Under the pieces are notes generated by a model, which saw only the letters and a program-made list of their open reading frames with translations, ran no database searches and was not told the DNA's origin. Position numbers and translations under genes: made by a program. From Salinisphaera sp. G21_0 (GTDB lineage: Bacteria > Pseudomonadota > Gammaproteobacteria > Pseudomonadales > Endozoicomonadaceae): DNA of 64,000 bases. Every line of letters begins with the position of its first letter. Position 1 is the stretch's first letter. This document shows, in pieces, positions 17,687-26,695 of the stretch. The stretch covers positions 35,329 through 99,328 of the forward strand of contig NZ_JAGHQW010000019.1 of the NCBI RefSeq assembly GCF_017744115.1. The letters are read 5' to 3'.

Positions 17687-17702
17687 GCACTATATGTGGT
17701 GT
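17687..17702. promoter_or_regulatory. Candidate NrdR box upstream of nrdD
   Basis: GCACTATATGTGGTGT matches the NrdR-box consensus ACACWATATATWGTGT at 13 of 16 positions and is 86-101 bp upstream of the nrdD start. NrdR usually binds two boxes. A weak second match (17649-17664) is poorly spaced, so only this one is called. Confidence 0.55.
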
Positions 17703-17932
17703 TTTGCGGCGGCTATGATCTACTAAACTGTTTGATTCTGCAATATTGACAAAACGTAAATCTGCTGGGGAAAGCACGGTTTTCATTCGGAAGTCAGGAG
17801 TTACTGACAGGGAAAGTCTCACATACTGTGTGGTTGTGACAAATGTTTAAAAATTTGGAATGAAGGAATTTTTTCTTGGAAAAGTGGTCTAAAAAAAATT
17901 AACGAAAACAATTTAGTAGTAAAGTTCCAAAA

Positions 17933-18922
17933 ATGGACCTATTTCCTAATTACCTTTTTTTTCCCCCTGATACTTTTGACTGGCTCACTGAAACAACAAC
18001 ATGTGATTTAAAAGAAAATAGTATAAAAAATGGACTTTTTTATGACAAAAAAGTTAAAACAGTTGAATCGTCTGATTCTTGCCATGTCGCCGTCGCCGAA
18101 ATGGCCGAAATGATAGAACAAAATGGTGTTTTTGATTCGCCCATTTGGCCAAAAATGGAGAAGATTCCTGAACCTGATGTTCTTTACCATACGTCCGCAG
18201 ATACCGAAGGAAATAAACGTCCACTATCTTCGCACCTCGAAAATTGTGATAAATCCGGAGATGGTGATATTTTCACAGAAATAAAAATGAATGAACCGGG
18301 TGCTCAGATAGAAAATTCAACAAAGGTCTTGCGCACTGTCATGAAGTCTTTTCAGTGTAATAAATGTGAGAAGCGCTTTGATCGAAAGAAAAATCTGGCA
18401 AGACACATCCGTGTACACAATGGCGAAAAGCCCTATAAGTGTAAGGTATGCAAAAAGAACTTCAGTCGAGGCAGTAACCTGAAAGTACATGCCCGCACCC
18501 ATAATGGCCAAAGGCCCTATAAGTGCGATAATTGTGACAAGAGATTTCTCCACAGAAGTGACCTGAAAAAACATATCCGCATACATACCGGCGAGAAGCC
18601 CTATAAGTGTGAGGTGTGCAAAATGAGCTTCAGTATAGCCACTAGCCTGACAAACCATACCCGCAAACATACCGGTGAGAGGCCCTATAAGTGCAAGGTT
18701 TGCGATAAGAGCTTCAGACTCGCCACTAGCCTGTTAAAACATAAAAGCACACATACCGGTGAGAAGGCCTTTAAGTGTGAGGTGTGCGAAAAGAGCTTTG
18801 CACTAAAAGCTTATCTAATAAGGCACCAGAAAACTAAACGCCATTTGCAGAAACAGGCTCAACTGTCATCAACCAAACCATCAGGAAATACTGGTCGCTG
18901 TCCTCTGGCAGGCAAACGGTAA
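17933..18922 (+). CDS. Six-finger Krueppel-type C2H2 zinc-finger protein
   Basis: A 329-residue protein with six consecutive C2H2 fingers beginning at C142, C170, C198, C226, C254 and C282, an exact 28-residue period. Each has C-x2-C-x12-H-x3-H (the last has H-x5-H). Linkers are NGEKPYK, NGQRPYK, TGEKPYK, TGERPYK and TGEKAFK, the hallmark of eukaryotic DNA-binding Krueppel proteins. Helix positions -1/2/3/6 read R-K-N-R, R-S-N-V, H-S-D-K, I-T-S-N, L-T-S-K and L-A-Y-R. The 140-residue N-terminus is acidic and unlike known domains, perhaps an activation or secretion region. The gene is A+T-rich and has a weak ribosome-binding site. Arrays of this type are characteristic of animals; host acquisition and a nuclear target are inferred. 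Confidence 0.9.
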   Translation: MDLFPNYLFFPPDTFDWLTETTTCDLKENSIKNGLFYDKKVKTVESSDSCHVAVAEMAEMIEQNGVFDSPIWPKMEKIPEPDVLYHTSADTEGNKRPLSSHLENCDKSGDGDIFTEIKMNEPGAQIENSTKVLRTVMKSFQCNKCEKRFDRKKNLARHIRVHNGEKPYKCKVCKKNFSRGSNLKVHARTHNGQRPYKCDNCDKRFLHRSDLKKHIRIHTGEKPYKCEVCKMSFSIATSLTNHTRKHTGERPYKCKVCDKSFRLATSLLKHKSTHTGEKAFKCEVCEKSFALKAYLIRHQKTKRHLQKQAQLSSTKPSGNTGRCPLAGKR

Positions 18923-19174
18923 AACCTGCTTTGCCTATCCGGGAGCCCCGTTAGATCGGTCAAAAATTACGGAGAACTGTCGGTTATCCGGGAGGGTTAA
19001 TATCATTGTTTTACTGGCCGCCCCGGAAAGAGCAAACAGGGTAATTAGTCGTTTATGAAAACAATTATAAAATTTACGTTATCTTTGTGGCAGGGATATT
19101 GATGGACTCTGTTGATGATGCGATGATTTGCGCCTTTTTTTGTATCTGTCCTGTAATGGAGAGAGGAGATTGAA
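18923..19174. other. Intergenic region before the SEC-C gene
   Basis: About 250 bp with no gene. Two copies of TATCCGGGAG (about 18935 and 18984) flank the sequence GATCGGTCAAAAATTACGG. No T-tract terminator for the zinc-finger gene is evident. Confidence 0.35.
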
Positions 19175-19915
19175 TTGAGCGTTAGTTCTGGAAAAGCATC
19201 CTTGGCCAATGACGAGTTTGATCAGCAGCAGGAAACCGTATTATCTGCCTATCTGGCATCACGCCCTGGGGGGAAAAGCGGTCAGGTTATGACGCTGCCA
19301 GCCATCAAAGGCCTGATGTTTGCCATTGCCAACTCACCGGTTAATGTTCCGCCGGATCGTTGGATGACCCTGGCGCTGGCGACCAAAACACCAGAGTTTG
19401 AATCCCCACAGCAGGAAGATGATATCCGCCATATCCTGTTTAACCTGCTGGATAAAACCAGAAAGACCATCACAGGTGGTTTTGAGGTACTGCCGGAAGA
19501 GTGCCGGGCTGAAGATGTTCATTGTTCAGAATTTTCCCGCCTGCAGGAATGGGCGACAGGTTATGGGCAGGGTTGTCAATTGCTGATGGATGTCTGGACC
19601 CAGGTACTGAAGCATCCCGGGGTTCAGCCTATGGAAGAGTCCTGGTCCAGCTGCATGGTGCTGCTGAACGTCTGGAGTCGTGCAGACAGCCTGCTGGAAA
19701 AAGCCAAAAAGAAAGATGGCCCGGATGTGAATAAGATGCTGCAGGCAATGCCAGCGGTTGCCCGGGAAATGGCGGTGATGTGTCACGATATTCGCGAGAT
19801 CTGGCAAAAGTCCCTGGAAAAGCCCGCTCCGGTAAAGGTGACCAAAGTTGGCCGCAATGACCCGTGCCCATGTGGCAGCGGCAAAAAGCACAAAAAGTGC
19901 TGTGAAAAGGGTTAA
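19175..19915 (+). CDS. YecA/UPF0149-family protein with C-terminal SEC-C zinc motif
   Basis: A 246-residue protein. The N-terminal part, with [10 protein letters not shown] and [13 protein letters not shown] residues, fits the UPF0149/YecA helical domain. The last 22 residues hold the SEC-C motif [18 protein letters not shown], a zinc-binding tail that contacts the ribosome or SecB in other proteins. TTG at 19175 was chosen because GAGAGGAGA lies 5 nt upstream and the family domain follows. Exact function is unknown; a ribosome- or chaperone-associated role is likely. Confidence 0.8.
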   Translation: MSVSSGKASLANDEFDQQQETVLSAYLASRPGGKSGQVMTLPAIKGLMFAIANSPVNVPPDRWMTLALATKTPEFESPQQEDDIRHILFNLLDKTRKTITGGFEVLPEECRAEDVHCSEFSRLQEWATGYGQGCQLLMDVWTQVLKHPGVQPMEESWSSCMVLLNVWSRADSLLEKAKKKDGPDVNKMLQAMPAVAREMAVMCHDIREIWQKSLEKPAPVKVTKVGRNDPCPCGSGKKHKKCCEKG

Positions 19916-19929
19916 AAGAAAGATCTGTT

Positions 19930-20090
19930 AACCACAAAGTCACCAAGACACAAAGTAAAGGCGCTTTGATGGTAAGAGCTTCGCTCTTACCTTTGCGCTT
20001 CTTTGCCGTGAAAGAAAAATTGCCACGGAGACACAGAGGCACGGAGACAAGATAAAGTTTTACCTCTGTGTCTCCGTGCCTCCGTGGCAA
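19930..20090. repeat. Cluster of palindromic CACGGAG/ACCACAAAG repeats
   Basis: Two adjacent structures occupy the convergent gap. GGTAAGAGC-TTC-GCTCTTACC (19971-19991) is a perfect hairpin inside an ACCACAAAG/CTTTG palindrome. GCCACGGAGACACAGAGG...CCTCCGTGGC (20022-20088) is a longer quasi-palindrome built from CACGGAG and ACACAGAG units. Such CCACGGAG arrays occur in many environmental proteobacteria; their role is unknown. Confidence 0.6.
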
Positions 20091-20152
20091 ATCTTTCATA
20101 CCAGAAGGTGACGAACAATCGTCATGAGTATTTGTGGTGCAAAAAAAGTCTT

Positions 20153-21913
20153 TTAAGTACGTCCGTCTTCCCCTTCACCCACCGTGCGCAGCCCGATATC
20201 TGATCGTTGCACGGTTACCCGCTCGCCCGGTAGTTCGGCTGGTGCTTTATAAAAGTGCAGTTCCCGCTGCGGGAATGGAATGGTGATGCCTTCCCGGTCA
20301 AACCGGACTTTTACTTCACGGGTAATATCCCAGTACACATCCCAGTAGTCGTCTGTTTTTACCCAGGGACGAACGACAAAATCCACGGATGACTCATTGA
20401 GCACATGCAGACGAATCAAATGCTCTGGCGTTTTCAGGATTTTCGGATGGCTGCTGACAATATCTTCGAGAATCCCTTCTACCTGCTCAACATTGTCGCC
20501 GTAGGCAACCCCGAAGACCATATCCACCCGGCGGATTCGTTCCGAGGTGATGTTTTTGATGGTTTCTCCCCAGATCTTGGCATTAGGCACCATAAAGACC
20601 TGGTTATCGAAGGTGCGAATGGTGGTGTTGACCAGGCTCATCTTGCCGACTTTACCGGCAACACCGCCGGCCTCAACAAAGTCACCCACATCAAAAGGGC
20701 GGTAGATCAGGATCATCATTCCGGAGGCGAAGTTGGACAGGGTATCCTGCAGGGCAAAACCGATGACAATACCGGCAACACCGAGACCGGTCAGTACCGG
20801 TGTCAGGTCCAGACCCACCTGTGCCAGGGCGAACAGGAGGCCAAAGATGATCACCAGGTTACCACCGACATTGATAAAAAATTCCTGAACCAGTGTACTG
20901 AAACGGGCTTTTTTATGGGTGACGGCACGGGATATTCCCCGCCGAACCAGACGCGCTAACACTATGGCTGCCGCCATCAGGGCGGCAAACAGGAACAGGC
21001 GGGAGAGGATGCCGCCCAGATTGGCTTTGAACCAGTGCGTCAGGTCGTCCCATAGCCCGACAATTACCGCACGCAGCGTATCAAAGTTAACCACGGCTTC
21101 GGCCAGATTGCCGGTTGCCTTGAAGATCAGTTCATTGTAATGATCCACCGGCAGCCCCTGTTCTTCCATCATCATTACGATCTGCCTCAGGTTAGCGACC
21201 GCGCTGCGCACCAGGCGATCCTGGTTGGCAATTTTGCTTTCCAGAGAGCTGCGGGCATCAGCAGGAAGGGATTTAAGCTCGGTCTGCAACAGCTCTTTCT
21301 GACGGTTATTGTTGCGCAGGTAGGTAGCCATAAACTCGGCATAGCGAGTGATCTCATGGTCAAGCTTCTGCTGTAATGCGGTGGTATCAACCTGCCAGCT
21401 TTTCAGTAAATTCAGGTTATCCAGCCTTTCGCTCTGTAGCCAGTTGATATAGGCGTAAAAGTCATTGATATTGAACAGCACCAGCAATTGTTCATCGGTT
21501 TCAGCCTGTTCGTATTGTTCAAACATTTTACGCAGGTCGGATGAGGCGGGGGTCAGTCGGGCTTCAAAAAAGCGATTTTCTGCGTTCACCACCTCCTCGC
21601 CCAGTTGTACGGCTGCTGTTGTATTAACGACCTTAACCTGGTCCAGGAAATTATTTACCCGTTGAGTGGTCGTGCGAATATCAGAGACGATCTGTTGCTG
21701 AATCAGGTCGCGGCCCATTTCGGATGTGGTTGTCTTCCAGCTGGCTTCCATTTGGAGCACACGCGTGCCGGTGGCTTTAATATCCTTTATTACCGCAGCA
21801 TGAGCATCAATCAGCTCAGTTGGTAACGGTGGCTGGGGAGCGATGTTGCCGGTGGTGTCTGTAAAGGCGTTGAAGGAAAAAAACAGTAATATCCAGACAA
21901 GGTTTCTGAACAT
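20153..21913 (-). CDS. MscS-family mechanosensitive channel with periplasmic N-terminus
   Basis: A 586-residue channel. A signal peptide (MFRNLVWILLFFSFNAFTD) precedes a coiled-coil-prone periplasmic region of about 250 residues. Membrane helices follow, ending in the Gly/Ala-rich pore helix VAGIVIGFALQDTLSNFASG, and then the beta domain IYRPFDVGDFVEAGGVAGKV. This is the MscS core, which opens under membrane tension to release solutes in osmotic downshock. The size and N-terminal domain resemble medium-length MscS relatives such as YbdG/YnaI-type rather than minimal MscS. GGAG lies 7 nt before the ATG. Confidence 0.9.
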   Translation of the reverse strand: MFRNLVWILLFFSFNAFTDTTGNIAPQPPLPTELIDAHAAVIKDIKATGTRVLQMEASWKTTTSEMGRDLIQQQIVSDIRTTTQRVNNFLDQVKVVNTTAAVQLGEEVVNAENRFFEARLTPASSDLRKMFEQYEQAETDEQLLVLFNINDFYAYINWLQSERLDNLNLLKSWQVDTTALQQKLDHEITRYAEFMATYLRNNNRQKELLQTELKSLPADARSSLESKIANQDRLVRSAVANLRQIVMMMEEQGLPVDHYNELIFKATGNLAEAVVNFDTLRAVIVGLWDDLTHWFKANLGGILSRLFLFAALMAAAIVLARLVRRGISRAVTHKKARFSTLVQEFFINVGGNLVIIFGLLFALAQVGLDLTPVLTGLGVAGIVIGFALQDTLSNFASGMMILIYRPFDVGDFVEAGGVAGKVGKMSLVNTTIRTFDNQVFMVPNAKIWGETIKNITSERIRRVDMVFGVAYGDNVEQVEGILEDIVSSHPKILKTPEHLIRLHVLNESSVDFVVRPWVKTDDYWDVYWDITREVKVRFDREGITIPFPQRELHFYKAPAELPGERVTVQRSDIGLRTVGEGEDGRT

Positions 21914-22017
21914 CGGAAGTCTCCGAAAGGAACATCAGTTTCTGTTCCGGTTTAGGTGTTGATTGTTTCTCAGGCTTGAACGGGAACGGGATTCTATGTC
22001 CTGCGTACAAAGCCTGA

Positions 22018-23157
22018 TCAGTCGGTTACATTTATTTTGCCACACAAGGCTCTCACGGATAGCCTGGTTCTTTGTCCGAGAGGTTCGTCATGGTTGGCAA
22101 CAGTCACTTCACAATTAAGTCCCATAGTTTCAACTTTTACCCGTGTGCCATCAACTGCGATACGGATATTCCCCACCTGCGAAGCGATTAATCCCCCATG
22201 TTTGATCTGATAGTCATTATCAGTGGTGACATGCCCGTTAAAGCTGAAGATTTTAAGAGGCTGAGCAAACGCCTGTGGTAATTTGACAGTAACATCACTA
22301 TCAATGCCGCGAGAGGCAATCTTAAGGTAGCCGTTACCCAGTATCTCCGGGTTTGCTAATGCCGTAACTGACACGGTATTTTGGTGCTGTGGATGTTGTT
22401 CAGTAAGCACTATATCGCCTTGCCTGGTAAAAATATCAAGACCCTTAATCTGATTAAGCGGATACTCCCGGACTTGATCAGGGTGGCCAGACACGGGAAG
22501 GCTGATCGGGATCTGATGAAGGGGTTGCGAAACGGAGGCATAGGGATCTGGAGGATTGCTGTTATTTGACAATGGGCGTGTACCTGCTGATGAGGCTAAT
22601 AAATCTGGCAGAGCACCATATCCAAAAATTGGTATTATAGTTCCAGTTACTCTCGCAGAGCTCAAGTCTACCCTGGAAGACACTGGACGGGAGGGCTGAT
22701 GTCTTGCTGTGCCACTGGCGGGCCGACTTTCCAGTGCTGCCAATGCAGCCTGTTGCTTCTCGCTTTTGCTGGTATCGGTGCCGGTTGCCTCGATATCTGT
22801 AAAGTGTTCCAACAAGCGTTCTATCTGGTTGTTCACTATTCTACCCATCGGTTTAAGATCGCCACTCGGGGTGTTGGTTAACGGTTTTCTGTCCATTGGG
22901 CACACTTTCGGGGTTGTCAGCTGGTTGTAGCATGAGGCACACAGGACTGCCTCACAGCACCTTGTTTGCAAAGGCTTGCTGTGTACATCTGCGCAGACAA
23001 TACACTGATAAAAGGACAGGCTCGTTAGAGCACCAGCCCGGATAGCTCTGAGGGTTTCGGTTCCGGCCAGGGATGTGAGTACTTTTTGCTGGCCAGTAGT
23101 GGAGGAAATAAAATCAATCAATGATGTTTGTTGTTGTGAAATTTGCGAAACATTCAT
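22018..23157 (-). CDS. RING-finger protein with predicted beta-rich C-terminus
   Basis: A 379-residue protein. Residues 52-88 resemble a RING/U-box-like finger: C52-x2-C55, QTRC67-C68, C73-x2-C76 and then C86-P-M-D-R. The double Cys and CPxD ending recall RBBP6/TRAF-type RINGs. The usual His is not obvious, so metal binding may be partly altered. A Pro/Ser-rich linker (about 140-230) leads to a region of short strands (GIDSDVTVKLP, LKIFSFNGHV, NIRIAVDGTRVKVE) that looks like a repetitive beta-sheet domain. AGGAG precedes the ATG by 7 nt. It has no signal peptide. A host-directed ligase or adaptor is possible but unproven. Confidence 0.65.
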   Translation of the reverse strand: MNVSQISQQQTSLIDFISSTTGQQKVLTSLAGTETLRAIRAGALTSLSFYQCIVCADVHSKPLQTRCCEAVLCASCYNQLTTPKVCPMDRKPLTNTPSGDLKPMGRIVNNQIERLLEHFTDIEATGTDTSKSEKQQAALAALESRPASGTARHQPSRPVSSRVDLSSARVTGTIIPIFGYGALPDLLASSAGTRPLSNNSNPPDPYASVSQPLHQIPISLPVSGHPDQVREYPLNQIKGLDIFTRQGDIVLTEQHPQHQNTVSVTALANPEILGNGYLKIASRGIDSDVTVKLPQAFAQPLKIFSFNGHVTTDNDYQIKHGGLIASQVGNIRIAVDGTRVKVETMGLNCEVTVANHDEPLGQRTRLSVRALCGKINVTD

Positions 23158-23372
23158 AAAAAATCTCCTGATCGATTGCAGGCGTCGGCGATTAATCCTG
23201 AAAGTTCAAATTTAAAGAAATATTCAAATGTTGCATTTTGGCCAAAACATAATAATTTAAGGTTTGAAAATGAGATAGTATCTTCGTAATTTATTTTCCC
23301 AATAGAAACATCAAAACAGAAAAATCAAAGCAAATTAATAATCATGAATTCAGGAATAAAAGGTTTTACAAA
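23158..23372. other. Divergent A+T-rich gap
   Basis: About 215 bp of strongly A+T-rich sequence between the RING gene and a small ORF reading away from it. It should hold both promoters; nothing else is recognisable. Confidence 0.35.
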
Positions 23373-23645
23373 ATGAATACTAACTTTGCTGCTGATTGTC
23401 GTGTAACCCAAGGAAGCTATTTTCCTGATAATGCTGGTAGTGGTAGTTCCGGGGTTGCCTTAAATGTCAGGCATATGAATAGGGGGATTGGACATGTGAA
23501 ACTTCCTCACGCCATGTTGTCCATGCTTAAGGAAATAACATTATCTCCTGACCAGCAAAACGATTTTACAGCACGGCTTAAAAAGCATGAGCAAGAATGC
23601 AGTCAATGCACTAAAAATGCCTTGAAAAGGTTGTCATCCGAATAG
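23373..23645 (+). CDS. Small unknown protein (90 aa)
   Basis: A 90-residue ORF with AAAAGG about 11 nt before the ATG. It shows a short Gly/Ser-rich N-terminus and a helical C-terminal half ending with CSQCTKNALKRL. The CxxC could bind metal with another partner but no second pair exists. It reads divergently from the RING gene and convergently to mmsA. I do not recognise it. It is likely real given the ribosome-binding site and the terminator-like hairpins after it. Confidence 0.45.
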   Translation: MNTNFAADCRVTQGSYFPDNAGSGSSGVALNVRHMNRGIGHVKLPHAMLSMLKEITLSPDQQNDFTARLKKHEQECSQCTKNALKRLSSE

Positions 23646-23670
23646 AATCCCTGCAAATACTGCCAGAATT

Positions 23671-23721
23671 GAGAAAAATTCTTTTTCTCCGGATGGGATA
23701 AGGCTGGCAAAGGCCAGCCTT
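23671..23721. terminator. Paired hairpins between small ORF and mmsA
   Basis: GAGAAAAAT-TCTTTTTCTC (23671-23689) is a near-perfect palindrome. AAGGCTGGC...GCCAGCCTT (23700-23721) is a 9-bp stem with a 4-nt loop, 7 bp past the mmsA stop on the other strand. Together they form a plausible bidirectional terminator. Confidence 0.6.
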
Positions 23722-23728
23722 TGAATGG

Positions 23729-25234
23729 TTATTTCAGATTGATTGTCAGGTTTGGCTGATCACTTTGTTTAACCGCCTCTTCATCATAGTTCCAGAGGGA
23801 GGTCACGGTTTTCGTTTCTGTATAGAAACGCACCGCCTGCTTGCCATAGGCATGGAGGTCACCCATAAACGAACCTTTCCAGCCGGTGAATGAGAAGAAG
23901 GGGAGGGGGACAGGAATAGGAATATTAATACCTACCTGACCCACTTCAATGTCACGCTGGTATTTACGGGCAGCAGCACCAGAGCTGGTAAAGATTGATG
24001 TGCCATTGCCGTATGGGTTGGCATTGATCAGCTCAATGGCTTCCGCCAGTGTATCCACCGTTATGCAGCAGAGCACCGGGCCAAAGATCTCTTCCCGGTA
24101 GATGGCCATCTCCGTGGTGACATCGGTAAACAGTGTTGGCCCGACCCAGTTGCCTTCCGGAAGTCCTGCAACCGTGCAGTCACTGCCGTCCAGCAGGCAG
24201 GTTGCTCCTTCTTCCCTGCCTTTGGCAATTAACCCCAGTACACGATTTTTGGCGGTTTTGGAGATGACTGGGCCGTAGCCGGCTTTGGGGTCGTCCCAGG
24301 CACCCGGTTTAACAACGGATAGCTGGTCTTTCAGCGCATCAATCCAGTGTTTACTGTCCCCGACAAACACCGCCACGCTGATGGCCATGCAGCGTTGACC
24401 GGCAGCCCCCACGGATGCACCAACAAGACCATTCAATACCCGGTCTTTGTTGGCATCGGGCATGATCACCATATGGTTTTTCGCCCCCGCCATACACTGT
24501 GCACGCTTCATATTTGCGGTGGCTGTCTTGTAGATGTATTGACCAACAGGTACCGAGCCTACAAACGACACCGCTTTGGTATCAGGGTGATTCAGGAGGT
24601 AGTCTACCTGCTCTTTACCGCCATGAATGGCTTGCAGTACCCCCTTGGGAGCACCCGCTGCCACAAACAGCTCAATCAGGCGCATCACCGTGAGCGGTAC
24701 CTGCTCTGAGGGCTTCAGAATAAATGTATTGCCTGCGGCAATCGCCAGAGGGTACATCCACAGTGGAATCATGGCCGGAAAGTTAAATGGGCTGATACCA
24801 ACACAAACGCCCAGGGGCTGGGTATAGCTACAGGTGTCGATATTGCTGGCCACATTCTCAACGGTTTCACCCATCATGGCTGAAGGGATATTGGCCGCCT
24901 GTTCGACCACTTCAATGCCACGCCATACATCGCCCCTGGCATCAGCAAACGTTTTGCCGGTATCCAGGGAAACCAGTTCTGCAAGGGCATCATGGTTTTC
25001 TTTAAGCAGGGCAACATAGCGCATCATCAGACGAGCACGGTCCGATACCGGGACATCCCGCCACTGCTTAAAGGCCGCTTTGGCACTTGCCACGGCTTTT
25101 TCCATTTCGGCTTCGGTGGCAAAGGGCAGTTCCGCCAGTAGTTCCTGGGTTGCAGGGTTGGTGACAGGAATAAACTGTGAGCTTTCACTGGCGATGAATT
25201 CGCCATCAATAAACAGGGGGATTCTATTGGGCAT
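23729..25234 (-). CDS. mmsA: Methylmalonate-semialdehyde dehydrogenase (CoA-acylating)
   Basis: A 501-residue aldehyde dehydrogenase of the MmsA type. It converts methylmalonate semialdehyde (from valine) or malonate semialdehyde (from beta-alanine/inositol) to propionyl- or acetyl-CoA with NAD. Seen: [14 protein letters not shown], the cofactor loop [14 protein letters not shown], and GAAGQRCMA with the catalytic Cys. MmsA lacks the general-base Glu of other ALDHs, and the AGAKNHMV segment here agrees. The next gene on the same strand is a class V aminotransferase, consistent with amino-acid catabolism. Confidence 0.93.
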   Translation of the reverse strand: MPNRIPLFIDGEFIASESSQFIPVTNPATQELLAELPFATEAEMEKAVASAKAAFKQWRDVPVSDRARLMMRYVALLKENHDALAELVSLDTGKTFADARGDVWRGIEVVEQAANIPSAMMGETVENVASNIDTCSYTQPLGVCVGISPFNFPAMIPLWMYPLAIAAGNTFILKPSEQVPLTVMRLIELFVAAGAPKGVLQAIHGGKEQVDYLLNHPDTKAVSFVGSVPVGQYIYKTATANMKRAQCMAGAKNHMVIMPDANKDRVLNGLVGASVGAAGQRCMAISVAVFVGDSKHWIDALKDQLSVVKPGAWDDPKAGYGPVISKTAKNRVLGLIAKGREEGATCLLDGSDCTVAGLPEGNWVGPTLFTDVTTEMAIYREEIFGPVLCCITVDTLAEAIELINANPYGNGTSIFTSSGAAARKYQRDIEVGQVGINIPIPVPLPFFSFTGWKGSFMGDLHAYGKQAVRFYTETKTVTSLWNYDEEAVKQSDQPNLTINLK

Positions 25235-25365
25235 GGGATTACCTGTCTTATTTTATGATTAAGCGTGCTTTTCCCTTCCCAGAGGATCTGGAGTTACTGT
25301 GCGCTCTTGCGGCTGCGAAGCAACTCCAGCTCCTTTGGGGATATAGCCAATACATCTTAATGGCA

Positions 25366-25391
25366 GGCTCAAAGGGTTTGCCATTTGAGCC
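25366..25391. terminator. Hairpin between the aminotransferase gene and mmsA
   Basis: GGCTCAAA and TTTGAGCC pair around a 10-nt loop, followed on the plus strand by TTTCTTTCT. It lies just past the stop of the minus-strand aminotransferase. The T-rich side favours plus-strand termination, so its role for the gene is uncertain. Confidence 0.45.
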
Positions 25392-25398
25392 TTTCTTT

Positions 25399-26577
25399 CT
25401 ATTGATAAACAGAGATAGCGGCCTTTACCGCTTCGCCGGGTGTGAACCTGTGGCCTTGTCTCAGCAGCGCAGATTCCAACGCTGAGAGACAGTGCAATAC
25501 ATTGGTTTGATTAGCGGCATACCCCATCAGGCCGATCCGCCACACTTTGCCGGCAAACGCGCCGAGACCCGCGCCAATCTCCAGGTTATATTCCGCCAAT
25601 AGTTGCTGTCGAACCGCAAGGTCATCGACACCTTCCGGTATGACCACGGCATTCAGCTGGGCCAGTCGCTCCTCTTCAGGAACCAGCATTTCCAGTCCCA
25701 TGGCGGCCAGTCCGGCAACCAGTGCCTGATGATGCCGCTGGTGCCGCTGCCAGCTGTTGTCCAGCCCCTCTTCCTGCAACAGGCAGAGCGCTTCGTGCAA
25801 GGCGTATAATTGGTTGACGGGTGCCGTATGATGATAGGCTCTTTTGCCATCCCCCCCCCAATAGCCCATAACCAGGTTCATATCGAGAAACCAGCTGCGT
25901 ACCGGTGTTTTTCTGGCCTGAATTTTCTCCACAGCGGCTTCGCTGAAGCTGACCGGTGACAAGCCGGGAACACAGGACAGGCACTTCTGGGAACCGGAAT
26001 AAACGGCATCGACTCCCCACCCATCAACTTCCAGCTCTGAACCGGCCAGCGAGGTTACGGTGTCGACAATGGTCAGGCAATTATGCTTTCTGGCCAGCTG
26101 ACAGAGTGTTTTTGCATCCGAACGTGCGCCGGTAGAGGTCTCGGCATGAACAAAAGCCAGAACTTTGGCATCGGGGTGGGCGTTCAGTGTTTCTTCCACG
26201 GCTTTCGGGTCTACCGCACGCCCCCAGTCAGAATCGACGGTAATCGCGGTACCGCCCATGCGTATGACGTTTTCTTTCATCCGGCCGCCAAAGACACCGT
26301 TTATACATACGATAACCTTGTCGCCTTCTTCGACCAGGTTGGCAAAACAGGCTTCCATTCCTGCCGAACCGGGTGCGGAAATGGGCAGTGTCAGCTGGTT
26401 GCTGGTCTTGAAGGCATATTGAATCAGTGATTTCAATTCATCCATCATCCGGATGAACTCAGGGTCCAGATGCCCAATGGTGGGTCGCGCCAGGGCTTCG
26501 GTAATTCTGGGGTGAACATCTGAGGGGCCGGGGCCCATCAGGGTGCGTTTCGGGGGGTGAAAAGGGGTGATAGTCAT
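25399..26577 (-). CDS. Class V aminotransferase (alanine-glyoxylate / serine-pyruvate type)
   Basis: A 392-residue PLP enzyme. MGPGPSDVHPRI near the N-terminus is typical of alanine-glyoxylate/serine-pyruvate aminotransferases. ETSTGARSD and VDTVTSLAGSEL carry cofactor contacts, and SGSQKCLSCVPGL contains the Schiff-base Lys. WRIGLMGYAA near the end is the substrate-carboxylate region. Likely reactions are alanine + glyoxylate to pyruvate + glycine, or serine + pyruvate. It is upstream of mmsA on the same strand with a 165-bp gap and a hairpin, so co-transcription is not certain. Confidence 0.9.
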   Translation of the reverse strand: MTITPFHPPKRTLMGPGPSDVHPRITEALARPTIGHLDPEFIRMMDELKSLIQYAFKTSNQLTLPISAPGSAGMEACFANLVEEGDKVIVCINGVFGGRMKENVIRMGGTAITVDSDWGRAVDPKAVEETLNAHPDAKVLAFVHAETSTGARSDAKTLCQLARKHNCLTIVDTVTSLAGSELEVDGWGVDAVYSGSQKCLSCVPGLSPVSFSEAAVEKIQARKTPVRSWFLDMNLVMGYWGGDGKRAYHHTAPVNQLYALHEALCLLQEEGLDNSWQRHQRHHQALVAGLAAMGLEMLVPEEERLAQLNAVVIPEGVDDLAVRQQLLAEYNLEIGAGLGAFAGKVWRIGLMGYAANQTNVLHCLSALESALLRQGHRFTPGEAVKAAISVYQ

Positions 26578-26649
26578 AACTGCCTGTTATTCTCCACTTA
26601 TGGGCACTGCTGTCGTGTAGAGCGGGTACCAGTCTATTATTCTGGGGAA

Positions 26650-26675
26650 GCCTGACAGCAGAGGGCGTGTCAGGC
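26650..26675. terminator. GCCTGACA hairpin after the maoC-like gene
   Basis: GCCTGACA...TGTCAGGC encloses a 10-nt loop. The same stem, with a different loop, follows argS at 53591-53611, so it may be a recurrent terminator-like element. A T run follows only on the plus strand. Confidence 0.45.
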
Positions 26676-26695
26676 AGGGCTTTTTGTCGATGTTT

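Noticed and set aside
17728..17750. Possible FNR site (TTGAT...) upstream of nrdD
   Set aside because: Only the left half-site fits; the right half does not match ATCAA.
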